A DNA stretch of 64,000 bases from Pictodentalium vernedei (GCA_031216915.1 CM062296.1:795311473-795375472), one strand, 5' to 3'. Positions 1 through 11,483 are shown, numbered from the stretch's first letter. Notes: generated by a model from the letters alone, not told the origin. Translations and numbers: made by a program.

Positions 1-142
1 GCACCCAGTAAATTCAAGTCTGTGTGAAAAGGGTTAAAGTATCAGGAATAAACTATACAGAAGGAGAATTTATGGAGGCTTATTTTCAGAAGTAAATTAT
101 TTTCAAACAAATCAGAAATGGATTTTCGTTAATAGTATTTAC

Positions 143-350
143 AGATATTCATACAGCAATCAGAACATTTTTTTTATAAGAAACCAGAAAAGGCATATGT
201 GTGACCAGCATTCAAAGGGTTCGATACACGAATCAGAAGTGGACATTTTTGGCTCTTCCCACCAAGCTGATTGATGAAATACGTTCATGAACTTTTGAAA
301 TGCATTAAGGTGTAATGAAATGCATTCCCCAGTCTTTCGGAATAATATGC
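143..350 (+). repeat. Dispersed repeat, copy 1
   Basis: A roughly 205-bp block shared, with scattered substitutions, with 1852-2052. Shared landmarks include a run beginning atattcatacag, then aaaccagaaa, and an end around cagtctttc. No coding sense is visible. A further shared block (cagcatgccaaa ... gagttatc) occurs at about 611-665 and 4577-4633, so this is the left end of a larger repeat family that recurs through the first 5 kb. Confidence 0.7.
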
Positions 351-1390
351 ACTGGATGACCTTGGTGACCTCTTTCAGGCGGACCATATATTGAACCTCC
401 AGCAATTTTTAAATCAGTCGGTATAGTCCCATGTATACACCTACTTTAAAGAAATGGCTCCACCAACTACAGATCTGTCATTTTTGGGCGATGATAGCAA
501 ATATTTATTATGATTTAGAAGCCTCTAAGGCAGTCAGCCTACTGTATCATACACAAGGACTCAAACTAGCCGAAAAAACAAAGATGAGTGCAAACTGGTT
601 GTTGGTAACCAGCATGCCAAAGCGAATAGAGATAGGACGATTCGTATTTGAGTTATCGAGCCGACAAAGGGTGCATAGACTCTATATTGGGGATAGTGCC
701 ATATAAAACTTAAAAGCCCTAAGAGCTCGTTTAAAGGCCTACCCTTAAGAGCATCTAGTGCCCTAAACAAGATATACATAAAATAAGATGGTGGAATCTT
801 GAATCATGGCATTTGCGTAAAGAGTGGCAATGTGGCAGGAAGCGTGCAAAAGGTTCTACCGTCATAAGTTAAATGATGTTGTTTGATCATCGCGGTGAAG
901 TATGAAGAGGGTTAGAGACAGACCATTTAAATATTCCATTTCATTAATTCATAATTGTGATAAGTGTTTCGAGAGAGCCGCTTACCACTCGGCCCAAAAC
1001 CTGTTGATCTTGAGTTATAATTGAGAATGAAAAAAAAATGCAATGAAAGGTGAAGGGTTATTTATTCAACTACAATTAATCAAGTGTTGTAAGATAGATC
1101 TGTATAATAAACAAATTTTCTTGCCACTCAAAAGGTTTTTTTCAACTTGGTTTGGGGATGGAATTTAATTCTGATCTGACAGCTGATAAGAGTAAATATG
1201 TGTCAGGCTGTCATCTATAGCAACTTCTCTCTAATTTGATTGTTTACATTATTCTCTTGTCTATATAAATATAAACAGCTATTTCTTTATGATGCTTTTC
1301 TGTTACAAAGAAATTAGGGGGGTATAAAAAACTCTGTGGCCCAATAGACCACTCCCAAAGGTTCCCTGATAACATAGCTGGGCCAGTACT
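351..1390. other. No gene recognised; repeat-derived flank
   Basis: Short reading frames on both strands have no family resemblance. The block at 611-665 matches 4577-4633. The stretch at 908-955 resembles 2071-2118. The rest is AT-rich with no visible structure. Confidence 0.5.
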
Positions 1391-1430
1391 TGTGACAGGC
1401 TACCAGTATGCCAAACAGCCCCAGGACAGA

Positions 1431-1796
1431 TTATTTATTTATTTATTGGTGTGTAAGGTCACATATTTCTGCATAATGGCTAATCAGGACCACGACAGTT
1501 TTACGGGTGGGGGAAGCCGTAGTACCCGGAGAGAACCACCAAGCAACGGCGAGCAACTGTCAGTTCCCCAACATACTAATTCCACACAAGCAGGGTTAGC
1601 ATTGGTTGAAGACAGGTGCACCATCGACGTGCAGTACGCCTTAATACACAGCGTCATCGTGCCCCCACGTGGGCAATGGGGGTGAATTGTCTTGCCCAAG
1701 GACACAACTTGGTTGCCGCAGGTGGGATTCGAACCGAGGACCTCTCGGCTTGCAGCCTGCACCTCTACCAACTCAGCCACCGCCCCCCCCCCCCCC
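1431..1796 (-). mobile_element. tRNA-headed SINE with 13-bp target duplication
   Basis: Read on the minus strand, the element starts with a tRNA-like head: a Pol III A box (tggctgagttggt) and a perfect B box (ggttcgaatcc). A conserved ~230-bp body follows, then an (ATAA)n tail. It is bracketed by ccccaggacagat at about 1418-1431 and 1795-1807, a textbook L1-type target-site duplication. The insertion splits a dispersed repeat whose two halves (accagtatgcc and gagttatcg) lie either side. The body is the same as in 2120-2444 and 4945-5313. A run of C next to the head makes the exact 5' end uncertain by a few bases. Confidence 0.92.
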
Positions 1797-1851
1797 CCAG
1801 GACAGATGATTTGTTTTTGAGTTATCGTCAAGACAAAATGAAGGGGATAGA

Positions 1852-2052
1852 AAATATTCATACAGGAATCAGAACATTCTTATAAGAAACCAGAAATGGC
1901 ATATATGTGACCAGCATTCAAAGGGTTTGATACACGAATCAGAAATGGATATTTTTGTCTCTGCCCACTAATTTTAGTGATGAAATACACTCATAAACTT
2001 TAGAAATGCATTAAGGTGTAATAAAATGCATTTCCCAGTCTTTCTGAATAAT
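1852..2052 (+). repeat. Dispersed repeat, copy 2
   Basis: Second copy of the block at 143-350, about 85-90 percent identical by eye, directly downstream of the SINE insertion at 1431-1796. Confidence 0.7.
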
Positions 2053-2119
2053 GCCCCCATACTACGATCTTCAGAGGGTTAAAATATTCCCTTTAAATAC
2101 TCCATTTTAATCCTTTAAA

Positions 2120-2444
2120 TGGGGGCGCATTGGCTCAGTTGGCAGAGGTGCAGGCTGCAAGGCGTGAGGTCCTCACTCTGTCCTTGGGCAAGCCACTTCA
2201 CCCCATTGCCCACGTGGGTGCATGGTGGCGATGTGTTCTAAAGCGTACTGCCCATCGATTGTGCACCCGTCTTCAACCAATGCTAACCCTGCTTGTGTGA
2301 AGTTAGTATGTGGGGGATCTGACAGTTGCTCGTTGTTGCCCGGTGGTTCTTCCCGGGTACTCCGACTTCCTCCACCTAAAAACTGTCGTGGTCATGATTA
2401 GCCACTGTGCAGAAATATGTGACATTAAACGCCAATAAATAAAT
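2120..2444 (+). mobile_element. tRNA-headed SINE, plus orientation
   Basis: Same body as the SINE at 1431-1796, in the opposite orientation. The A box (tggctcagttgg) is at 2131-2142. The B-box region is shortened, so the internal promoter is probably impaired. The tail is (AATA)n. The target-site duplication aatcctttaaa lies at 2109-2119 and 2445-2455, so boundaries are firm. Confidence 0.9.
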
Positions 2445-2473
2445 AATCCTTTAAAAAATGAGCTCAATCCAAT

Positions 2474-2588
2474 AAAGGGTCATAAGCTATGTTTTTTCAA
2501 GCAAAAATGAAAAGGTAATTAAAACTGAATAGACGTTTCTGTGAATAATGTTGACCGGTTTTCGCTGTTATGTTCGCTAAAGGGTTAA
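2474..2588 (+). mobile_element. Half copy of piggyBac-like MITE (right half)
   Basis: This matches the right half of the complete element at 39743-39992, from the gggtcataacctatg region to the terminal repeat ending aaagggttaa. The TTAA is at 2585-2588. The central palindrome and left half are missing. Confidence 0.7.
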
Positions 2589-2920
2589 GAATTCCTTACT
2601 TTGGAAGGCACACTGAAAAGGTGTCCCATTCCACATAGAATTAAATGTTAAGAAAATAAAGCGAAAAACATTAAGTTTCTCGGCTGACAGTACCTGCTTT
2701 TGCACTCCGGAGGGATGGAACGGCACAAATCAGAGACATTCTCTTTATGGCACTTTGACACCAAAGGTTTCTGCACTCTCGGTGAGGCCGAGATGAGCGC
2801 AGTGAAAGACTATAGAACTCCTCTAACAAATTAGTTTTAAACAGTCATAGCACTAACACAGTTAACAGTACAGTCGACCATGCTAGTATTGCATTGTTAC
2901 CGGCACCCTGACAGTTTCGT
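2589..2920. other. No recognisable feature
   Basis: Unique-looking, moderately AT-rich DNA without a credible reading frame. It sits between the half MITE and the 123-bp tandem repeat. Confidence 0.5.
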
Positions 2921-3166
2921 GATAGGTTTCAACAATTATTCAGTGCAGTTTTATTAAAAGGGTTAACTTTATTCTGCCTGAAACAAAATATGTGCAATCC
3001 ACATTGAAGTCTTGAGAGGGGTTAAAAGCATTGAACTGAATAAGATAGGTTTCAACAATAATTCAGTACAGTTTTATGGAAAGGGTTAACTTTATTCTGC
3101 CTGAAATAAAATATGTGCAATCCACATAGAAGTCTGGGGAGGGTTAAAAGCAGTGAACTGAATAAT
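2921..3166 (+). repeat. Tandem repeat, 2 x 123 bp
   Basis: gataggtttcaacaa recurs at 2921 and 3044, and the two units stay alignable to the end (gggttaaaagca .. tgaactgaataa). Both contain an internal gggttaac. Confidence 0.85.
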
Positions 3167-3392
3167 TTACAATTTATTTCCTTGCAAGGCAAAGGGTTTC
3201 TCTCAATTTAGTTTCAGGAACTAACATCCCATAATGGTGACAAGGTCAGATTTCATTTTGACAGCTTACTCCACAATTGTTTACATAGTCTCCAGTGTGA
3301 ACATAACATCGTATTGCTTGGGGAGAATTTACTGTATCAGGAAATTGGAAGCTGTGAAAACCCTGTGGCCTACTGGGCCATACTGAAAAAAT

Positions 3393-4506
3393 GTGATTTC
3401 CAGCAATTCTGAAAAATGCACTCAATGACCCCTAGTTGACCCCCGTGACCTTGACCCATATTTTGAACCTCCATCGAGTATCGACTCATTTGGTGTTGGT
3501 CCCAGGTCTGTAGGTCATACCATGCCTGAGATATGGGAGTGACCCATGTTCAAAATTTTGGCCACGCCCACTTTTTTACGTAAAAATGCATGTGTGTATG
3601 TCAGGAATACTTTAAGGGTCAAAAAATGTGATTTCCAGCAATTCTAAAAAATGCACTCAATGACCCCTAGGTGACCTCTGTGACCTGGACCCATATTTTG
3701 AATCTCCATCAAGTGTCAACTCATTTGGTGTTGGTCCCAGGTCCATACGTCATACCATGCCTGAGATATGGGCATGACCCACTTTCAAAAATTTTGGCCA
3801 CGCCCCACTTTTTGTTAAGTCAAAATGCATGTGTGTACGTCAGAAATAGTTCAGGGTGTCAAAAAGTGTGATTTCCAGCAATTCTGAAAAATGCACTCAA
3901 TGACCCCTAGTTGACCTCCGTGACCTTGACCCATATTTTGAACCTACATCGAGTGTCGACTCATTTGGTGTTGGTCCCAGGTCCGTAGGTCATACCACGC
4001 TTGAGATATGGGCGTGACCCACTTTCAAAAAATTTGGCCACGCCCACTTTTTTTACATCAAAAAACATGTGTGTACGTCAGGAATGCTTTAGGGGGTAAA
4101 AATATATGGTTTCCAGCAATTCTGAAAAATGCACTCAATGACCCCTAGGTGACCTCTGTGACCTTGACCCATATTTTGAATCTCCATCAAGTGTCGACTC
4201 ATTTCGTGTTGGTCCCAGGTCCATACGTCATGCCATGCCTGAGATATGGGCGTGACCCACTTTCAAAAAATTTGGCCACGCCCACTTTTTTCACGTCAAA
4301 ATGCATGTGTGTCCGTCAGGAATGCTTTATGGGGTCAAAAAATGTGATTTCCAGCAATTCTGAAAAATGCACTCAATGACCACTAGATGACCTCCGTGAC
4401 CTTGACCCATATTTTGAACCTCCATCGAGTGTCGACTCATTTGGTGTTGGTCCCAGGTCTGTAGGTCATACCACGCCTGAGATATGGGCGTGACCCACTT
4501 TCAAAA
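3393..4506 (+). repeat. Tandem array, ~238-bp unit, about 4.7 copies
   Basis: Units start gtgatttccagcaattctg at about 3393, 3628, 3868, 4106 and 4344. Each carries cactcaatgacc, a gtgaccttgaccc block, ggtgttggtcccaggt and cctgagatatggg. Units alternate in small differences (for example ttgacctccg versus gtgacctctg), which suggests a two-unit higher-order repeat. The reading frames inside are by-products of the repeat. Confidence 0.92.
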
Positions 4507-4654
4507 CACCCCTACAGGCACCCCTGATACCCCAGAAATCTGAAAAACATAGGTGACCGAGAACTTGTGGCTGTCTATCAGCATGCCAAAAATCAACGAG
4601 ATAGGGCGATTCGTTTTCGAGTTATCTTGCGGACAAAAAAGTGATGAGAAGACA

Positions 4655-4748
4655 GAAGAAGAAGAAGAAGAAGAAGAAGAAGAAGAAGAAGAAGAAGAAG
4701 AAGAAGAAGAAAAAAAAAAAAAGAAGAAAAAAAAAAAAGAAAAAGAAA
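4655..4748 (+). repeat. GAA microsatellite grading into A-rich tract
   Basis: Nearly pure (GAA)n to about 4710, then mixed A-rich sequence. This single purine tract creates the low-complexity Glu, Lys, Ser and Phe reading frames seen on both strands here. Confidence 0.97.
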
Positions 4749-4944
4749 CCGTGCAAAAACAATAGTATGTGTGTTTCACACAGACTAATTATACCACGAT
4801 TGCTGTACGCATTCCACGCTATGCGATACAATACTGACATTGCGAAATGTTCCAGATGCAACACGTGTGGAATCTGGATTACCTGTGATAACGGCATGTA
4901 AGAACTCATCTGGTTGAACTTTGCGCACCTGAGCGACGTTATGA

Positions 4945-5313
4945 CGTAAATATTTATTTATTTATTTATTTATTAAGGTTTAACGACATTTTAACAGCCA
5001 AGGTCATATCGCGTGGGTTACAGTTTTACAGGTGGAGGAAGCCGGAGAGAACCACCGAGCAACGACGAGCAGCTGCCAGCTCCACAGCATCGTAACCCCG
5101 CACTGCAGCACAGGCAGGGTTAGATTGGTTGAAGACGTGAGCACCATCGACGTGCAGTATGCCTTAGTACACCCCATGTGGACAAGCGGAGTTAATTGCC
5201 TTGCCCAAGGATATAACACGGAAGTCCGAATCGATCGCTCGGATGGTCACTCATCCAAGGACCTAACCCAGCTCGACGTTGCTTGATCTGCTTGATCTGA
5301 CGAGAACCGGTTA
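4945..5313 (-). mobile_element. SINE with 5S rRNA-like head
   Basis: On the minus strand the body and (AATA)n tail match the two tRNA-headed SINEs upstream: shared cttgggcaag, the tcttcaaccaat block and the ggtggttctctccgg block. The head is different. 5226-5307 read in reverse gives tctcgtcagatc .. gagctgggttag .. tccttggatgagtgacc, which follows the order and spacing of the 5S rRNA internal promoter (box A, intermediate element, box C; canonical box C is TGGATGGGAGACC). No clear target duplication was found. The comparison with 5S rRNA is from memory of the canonical sequence. Confidence 0.82.
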
Positions 5314-5326
5314 ACGGACCCCTCTC

Positions 5327-5363
5327 CACCCCCCCCCCCCCCACCCCCCCCCCCCCACCCCCC
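5327..5363 (+). repeat. Poly-C tract
   Basis: C-runs interrupted by single A residues. One of about sixteen long G/C homopolymers in the window. Confidence 0.97.
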
Positions 5364-5680
5364 GTTAATACGTAAATACAATGGTTCGACGCAAAACAGT
5401 GTCAAGCAAGAAAGTTATTTCTATTTTTTTAAAAACAATATTTTTATTTCACTCACTCATTTGAAACCGTGTATGGCTAAGCCTATCTTAACGCCGTCCC
5501 CTTACACAGCAAAGTTACATTATATGACGCTTGTGCAGCTGTGCAAAAGTGAAAGGATATCAGGTACCAAAACAATATTTCTAAATTAACGGAAAACTTA
5601 ATTTCCAGTACATAAAAGACAGTGTTATCAGAATAACGAAGGCAATATATCACTTTAAAAATACCCGCTGTCGTTGTTAA
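5364..5680. other. No recognisable feature
   Basis: AT-rich spacer between the poly-C tract and the minisatellite, with no reading frame or structure of note. Confidence 0.5.
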
Positions 5681-6340
5681 GGCCCATTACGTCCACGTTG
5701 TTCCATTACGCCGGCAGGCCAATATGTCCGCAGAAACTGACAAAAAATGGACCATTGCGTCCGCCATGCCCATTATGAAAACAGCAAATTTAACCATTGT
5801 GTCCGTAAGGCCCATTACGTCCGCAATAATTTGACCATTGTGTCCGCAAGACCCATTACGTCCGCAGCAAATTGAACCATTGTGTCCGCAAGGCCCATTA
5901 CGTCCGCAAGAATTTGACAATTGTGTCCGCAAGGTCTATTACGTCCGCAGCAAATTGAACCATTGTGTCCGCAAGGCCCATTACGTCCGCAAGAATTTGA
6001 ACCATTGTGTCCGCAAGGCCCATTACGTCCGCAAGAATTTGACCATTGTGTCCGCAAGGCCCATTACGTCCGCAAGAATTTGACCATTGTGTCCGCAAGG
6101 CCCATTACGTCCGCAAGACGTTGACCATTGTGTCCGCAAGGCCCATTTCGTCCGCAGGAATTGAACCATTGTGTCCGCAAGGCCCATTACGTCCGCAAGA
6201 ATTTGACCATTGTGTCCGCAAGACTCAATACGTTCGCAGGAATTGACCATTGTGCCCGAAAGGCCCATTGCCTTTGCTGAAATCGGACCATTCTGTCCAT
6301 AAGGCCCATTAAGTCCGCAATACTTGGCCCATTGTTCCCG
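5681..6340 (+). repeat. 41-bp minisatellite with dimeric unit
   Basis: About 15 units with a 41-bp period; for example ccgcaagg recurs at 5886, 5927, 6011 and 6052. Each unit is a dimer: a 20-bp half built on cccattacgtccgcaag and a 21-bp half built on gaccattgtgtccgca. The ends are more diverged than the centre, as expected of a satellite growing by unequal exchange. Because 41 is not a multiple of three, the frame shifts every unit, so the open frames on both strands are not evidence for a protein. Confidence 0.96.
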
Positions 6341-6724
6341 TTCGAAACAAGTGCATTGTGCAGCAATTTCACTCCTGCGTTACGTTGAAACAAAAAACCT
6401 TCCGCGGTCAAATTCGCGCCCAGTTCACTGAATCTGTCAAACAAATTTAAACGTTTCATTACACTGTGAATTTGAATGATTGAGATTGAGTTCCAGGAGT
6501 CTGAGCTTCCGACGGGTTTGCTATGATAAAATTTCAGGTTGTTTTTCCCACACTAAACAACATGCAAAAGCTCATGAAATCACCATTTGAGAGCCCCAGT
6601 CTCCGGAGTGGGGGTGAGAGAGAGGGAGGACTGCCCAACATTGTGAGTGAAGTCAGTAGTCCCCATCTTAAAACGTGAAGTCGTGGATCCTTAGAATAAT
6701 TCTGGGTCATTTTACCTTTTGATC
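6341..6724. other. No recognisable feature
   Basis: Unique-looking DNA between the minisatellite and the LINE relic. Confidence 0.45.
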
Positions 6725-7190
6725 AAGCAACTCCACAAAACAGCGCTCACCGCTCGCTCCTACAGATCTTTGTGTCGGATCTTCTCCGGGCATCGGATGT
6801 TGTAGATGCGCCTCAGACAAGTGTTGAAGATTGCCTTATCTGCTGCAGCGTCGTCCTTCTTGTACGCCATGGGTCGTATCCTTACATCATAATCACCACT
6901 TCAGCGGCTGACCCACGATGATGCGCTCTTCATCAGCTCGGTTGACATAGAACATATTCCCGAGGAAGCTTATTTGCTGGTCTCGTAGCTTGGGGTCGAC
7001 TGCCTCCTTCATCCTCTTCAGTAGAACTTTGTCTGGCACTGACGGGACGACGATCCGTCGGTAGTTGATGCAGTCCCTGAGGTCTCCTTTCTTCGGCAAC
7101 TTGATGACAACTCCTTCTTACCACTGGGCCGGTACACCCTTCTCCTCCCAGATCTTGCTGAAGTGGCTGTGTAGCATGTTGACAAAAAAA
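6725..7190 (-). pseudogene. Non-LTR retrotransposon relic, catalytic core deleted
   Basis: On the minus strand 7190 to about 6890 reads like the start of a non-LTR reverse transcriptase: FVNMLHSHFSKIWEEKGVP, a stop codon, then PKKGDLRDCINYRR, SVPDKVLLKRMKEAVD and KLRDQQ. This is the well-known region before the catalytic motifs. It is followed after a stop by a segment resembling the extreme C-terminus of such elements (FNTCLRRIYNIRCPEKIR), in another frame. The whole palm with its catalytic aspartates is missing, so the copy is an internal-deletion derivative and is dead. The clade is not resolved; RTE, CR1 or Jockey-like are all possible. Confidence 0.8.
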
Positions 7191-8640
7191 TTCATTTAGG
7201 GGTAGGGTGTGTTATGTCACCAATAAGAATTTAAAAAACGGTTGTTCTTACCCACTGTCAATTAAAAACTCTTTTACATTGTTCTTCCATGTTTACATGA
7301 CTCGGGACATGGAATCGGTGTCTTAGAGCAGTCGAGTCGGGCATCGTTTGAGCGTGATTTCAGTGTTCCTTCACGACTTCATAGTCATAGTCGTGTTTTC
7401 CGTTTAAGGCTACCTAAAGGCCCACGCCTAGACAGGGTGGCTGCGTTCGTCTTGGCTTCAATCTATTTGGATTTCCAGGTACCACTATTTTTCTGCGCTT
7501 TTACCGCGTAACTACATCGTAATTGTCATTTTTGGGGTACAAATCATGTTTTCTCCTGAAAATACCACGAATTGCATGAGACTTGAAACAGTTTAAAATA
7601 ACCAGAATAGATTGAAACAAGTTTGTTCGGATATAAATTTACAAAATAGCAAACTTTTCCAAATGCACAGATCACCTATCATCGAGAGAGCGAGATTCTC
7701 CGTGTTCTCACCCACCTCGGACCTATATACGGCTCTCGGTTCGCACCTTTAGCACTAAATCATTGCACCTTCTAATCCAGCATTTCTAGCCTACAACCCG
7801 CATGCACAAGGGTGTAATGGGGAGTTGAGCCATTCACCACTCCAGGACAAAAATAGAAAAGTCCTCATTCTGTCATTTTGATCAGCTTTTGGTCATGTCC
7901 TACATTTGATTCAATGCCACTGGATTTAAAGCCGAAAGATTTGTGTAGGCCTAAGCCTCTGCGTGATCTGAGGCAATCCTCCTCAGTGAAAGAAAAAACC
8001 TCTCACAGTCTTCAGGATATGCACTAGAATGTTTGCGAAAAGGTCAACAAAATCACTTTGCAACTCCTTCTGTTTAAACCCCTGCACTGGCTCATGATTA
8101 TGTGTGGGGGTGGGGGAGTGGCTCCCTAACATCTATAGGTGAGAACTACGAACGGTCAGGGAAGGATTATTTAATTTTTTTTTGCTTTTGTTATCTGCAT
8201 AGTCCTTTTTTGTTTTCTCTTTATACCTCAAAACCAGAATTTTATTACCATTGTAAGATAAAATGTGAACCGCCGATCCGGATTATAAATTTGTCAAATA
8301 GGTCCGTTTACGGAGGAACATTTAAAGCTGCTTTTTTTCGTTGTCTGAGAATGCAGCTGTATTTTGCTGAAAACCGTAATGAACGCGAAATCTGCGTAAC
8401 GTTAGAAGATGCGTCCTGGAATAAGCTTCTTTCTCTTTGTGGTTTGCTTGCTCTCTTTGACAATTGTGACAGCTAAAATCAATGTTTCGTTGGTGTCTAA
8501 AGAAAGACAGGATGTGTTATTGGGTATTGATTAAGTTTGTACCTATTACGCTAACCTCAAACGCACTGCAAAAGAAAACTAGTCTTCCAGAATGTATTTT
8601 TCTTCTGGGCCAAAGGTGAAGCCAAGACTTCCTCTGCGTG
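7191..8640. other. No gene recognised
   Basis: A 124-codon open frame on the plus strand (8102-8476) has no recognisable domain and an unconvincing composition, and I do not call it. No repeats, hairpins or terminal inverted repeats were seen. Confidence 0.5.
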
Positions 8641-8664
8641 TGTCTTATAGCTTATAGCCAACGT

Positions 8665-8700
8665 CCCCCCCCCCCCCGCCCCCCCCCCCCCCCCCCCCCC
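8665..8700 (+). repeat. Poly-C tract
   Basis: About 35 C residues broken by one G. Confidence 0.97.
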
Positions 8701-10390
8701 GTTAGGGCGCAGGAAAGGGTGTGCGCTTGTCCAAAAAGTCAGTTCGGTGTGAGAAATTTACTTTTATACCCACAAGACGCATTTTTCCTACGTTTAGAAG
8801 CTACAATTCCCCAGCTGAAACGCCTAAATATATAGCTTGAGTATGATTCTTCAGGTTGTACAAAACCTGTAGGCAGATAGATTCTGTCTGAAGTCTTACG
8901 GTTGTGTGCGCGTAGAGCCAGGCTTCCCCGCGACAAAAAAAAATAATTCCTCAAGACAGTCCCCCTATCATGCGCGGCCATATCGTGATTACCGTGTGCA
9001 GTTCTTTATTTTATATAATGCCTTCAAGCTTTTCACTTGTAGTTTTACCCCTTGTCTCACTATCGATAGAAAGAGTGTGAAATTTATTCCTTCGGGTTTT
9101 TAAATACTGTCCGGGACAAGAAAGTTTTGCCCTTCCGCTTTTTGCTCGTTGAGTAAGTTAAGCAGGGGACATAACTTTGGAAAGACCACATTCTGCCGAT
9201 AGACTTTCAAACATCAAGAAAAATCGTGTAATTGAAGAATTTTGAAATGCAAACAACAATTCAGACAGTCTGTGTGAATTTCAATTCCAAAGCGGTTCGA
9301 GTGAAGGAAAATATATTTAATTGGTTAGAATCATGAATAAATGCTGGATCATGGAAAATTCTTTCCGACTTAAATCCCAGAGAAAATTTGCTAACGGATT
9401 TTTTCGAAATCCTACTGTACCTGGCGTTATAACTTCCAGTGAGATGATTTGTCGGACCAAACCAGAAATCGAATTTGGCCTGTATTTTAACATTAGTCAT
9501 GAGCATTTAAAATTTTAAACCGATCGATGCAGCCAAACAATTTTAAATGAACGGAAACCAAAATGGTGAAGGGTGAGGGGGAGGTTGGAAGTGGGGCACG
9601 TGCCCCCACCACTTTCTCCCACAACCAAATGTTTTCGACAATCATATATACACCACTATCACCTAATTTACTGTAATGTTTACCTTAATTGACCGGAAAA
9701 ACAAGGAAATCGCGTCTTTTTATGGTGAACGTTCAACAATTTTCTGACTGTGTCTTCGGCCCTGAGAATTTATTCCTTCCGTAACTCATTACTAAAATCA
9801 GACTTATATCTGAGGCAGGAGAAAGCACACTCAAATTTGAATGTGGAACTTGTAAAGAAACAACTACTTGGATAAAAATCAGTCCACATGGTTCGTGCAT
9901 TGTGGCATTTCTCACAACTGTGCACAACATGAAAAGGAATTCACGACAAGACTTTTAATGAACGACATGCTTCCGGTATATATTCGTCACATGAAGGTAG
10001 TGTATTCCGTGGGCACCCCCACATATAAACACCCACCTTCCTCGTGCCCCCACCCCCTCCTCACACACACACACATGTCATTGCCCAAATGTATACTACC
10101 TCATTAGACGCCGAGTTTAAACAATTAAATGTTTTGCAGTCAATCAAAGAAAGACATCTCCGTTTAATATCTGCATATGTTAACAAGCACGGTTATTATT
10201 GAAGTCCCACTTCAGCCGAATCCCTCAACTTCTAATTCCATAATCAATCTGCAATACGGAGAAAATGTTTGAAGCTGAATAGACTGAACGAAGTGGTAAC
10301 CGTGTCGTGTACACCAGAAAGCTCGTTCCCACGAGCTGTCAAATGACAGTGACAGCTTTTGTCAATCGATAGTCAGCAGTTTTCAGCAAA
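8701..10390. other. No gene recognised
   Basis: Only short random frames. A short CA run lies near 10060-10075. No structural signal stands out. Confidence 0.5.
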
Positions 10391-10443
10391 TATTCAATGA
10401 AAGAAGCACCGGGTTGCACCCGGTGCTTCATTCATTGAAAATT
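10391..10443. repeat. Hairpin with GC-rich stem
   Basis: Inverted repeat with inner stem agcaccgggt / acccggtgct around a 3-base loop, and an outer stem (attcaatga / tcattgaat) joined through a small bulge. It is followed at 10488-10535 by a direct repeat of atattgcccacgc. It could be a small foldback element; no flanking duplication was identified. Confidence 0.75.
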
Positions 10444-10995
10444 TGATGGCGATTCCATTATTTTATGTCGGAGATTCACTGTTTGTGACAATATTGCCCA
10501 CGCATTTTTGAAAATATTGCCCACGCGTGGATTTTGACCTTTCCACGACGACCGTACTGAACCTCGAGCTGCAGCCAGCGTTCAAGAAATGATGAAATCA
10601 CTGCAGCTTTTTGTCGAACCTCCTTTTCAGCTGTTGTAATTCAGTAAAAGTGTGTAAGATTTTAAAGATCAGTCCTCGAATTTCCATTTTCATATAACAT
10701 CTGTAAAATCAATGTAAGTACTGTTAAAGTAATATATGGCACAATATTCTAAGTCTTGTGCCCCGTGTTGACTGACTGACAATTTTGCTTTTAAGAATCG
10801 TTTCTGAATTTTAATGAAAACAAATTATTTGTTTATTAGTACGTGGGAAGTCGAACGTCACGTCGCGTGCACGCTCGCAACAGATTTTGTTTAAGGTTTA
10901 CCACAAACCTACATTTACTAAAGTTTTACGCACAATAATACACAAGCATATTTCCACATAGATATAATACGTACATTTAATGTAGGTGTATTTAC
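10444..10995. other. No recognisable feature
   Basis: This lies downstream of the minus-strand exon donor at 10995 and would be its intron. A direct repeat of atattgcccacgc is present near 10490-10530. Confidence 0.45.
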
Positions 10996-11275
10996 CAGGA
11001 CCAGAGATCAATTTGTCTGACATCTCACAAGATTTTATATTCGTGTTGTTTGCAAACGATGCACACGTTTCGTCATTGCTGCACATAGTGGCACATCGAA
11101 GTTTTGAAGAGGTTCTAGTGATTGTGCTGTTTACTTCCCCCAGCAATGCTGTGTTCCTGTAAAATGATTCTTCCAGAAGATTTCCTTCGGCCACGTGTCC
11201 CAACAAGAGAACAAACAATAATCTCTTTATTATTGGTACACTGAAAACTGATCTAGATTTAAAAATTGCTTCCAT
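10996..11275 (-). CDS. Putative first exon of secreted PAN/Apple-like protein
   Basis: The ATG at 11275-11273 opens a frame starting MEAIFKSRS. A basic-hydrophobic stretch follows (residues 14-27, IIKRLLFVLLLGH) that looks like a signal peptide. After that come cysteines at residues 61, 65, 71 and 83 in a C-x3-C-x5-C-x11-C pattern, with the local text CATMCSNDETCASF, typical of PAN/Apple-type domains of invertebrate secreted or surface proteins. The frame runs into a good splice donor (ctg|gtaaat, GT at 10995-10994), after which it loses protein character. The frame is open further upstream but without an in-frame ATG. Extracellular adhesion or carbohydrate binding would be the family expectation. 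The rest of the gene is not recognised in the window. It could be a chance frame, but signal, cysteine spacing, donor and TATA box agree. Confidence 0.5.
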
Positions 11276-11483
11276 CTTTTTCAAACGTTTCAACTGTGTT
11301 CTGAGTAGATATCGGGATGCTGCCGGTACGGCTGCACGATAAGAGTAACTGACATTTTGTACACGAAGCCGCTCTACCGAGAAACGGTACTTGCGATTCC
11401 ATAAATCATTCAATGCTGCAACAAAGGGAACCGACCCGTCACATGACGATTTGAAAATTCCTGTTTGAAAGTGGTCTTACCTT

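Noticed and set aside
1690..1795. Possible tRNA gene (perfect B box, A box)
   Set aside because: It is the head of a SINE with target duplications, and the cloverleaf is not closed.
4501..4909. Low-complexity Glu/Lys/Ser/Phe reading frames on both strands
   Set aside because: All derive from the GAA microsatellite and A-rich tract at 4655-4748.
5681..6340. Regular short repeats that could suggest a CRISPR array
   Set aside because: Units are contiguous 41-mers with no unique spacers, and the window is plainly eukaryotic.
8102..8476. 124-codon frame as a gene
   Set aside because: No recognisable domain, no splice or promoter context, and low-complexity Phe/Tyr-rich start. Consistent with chance.
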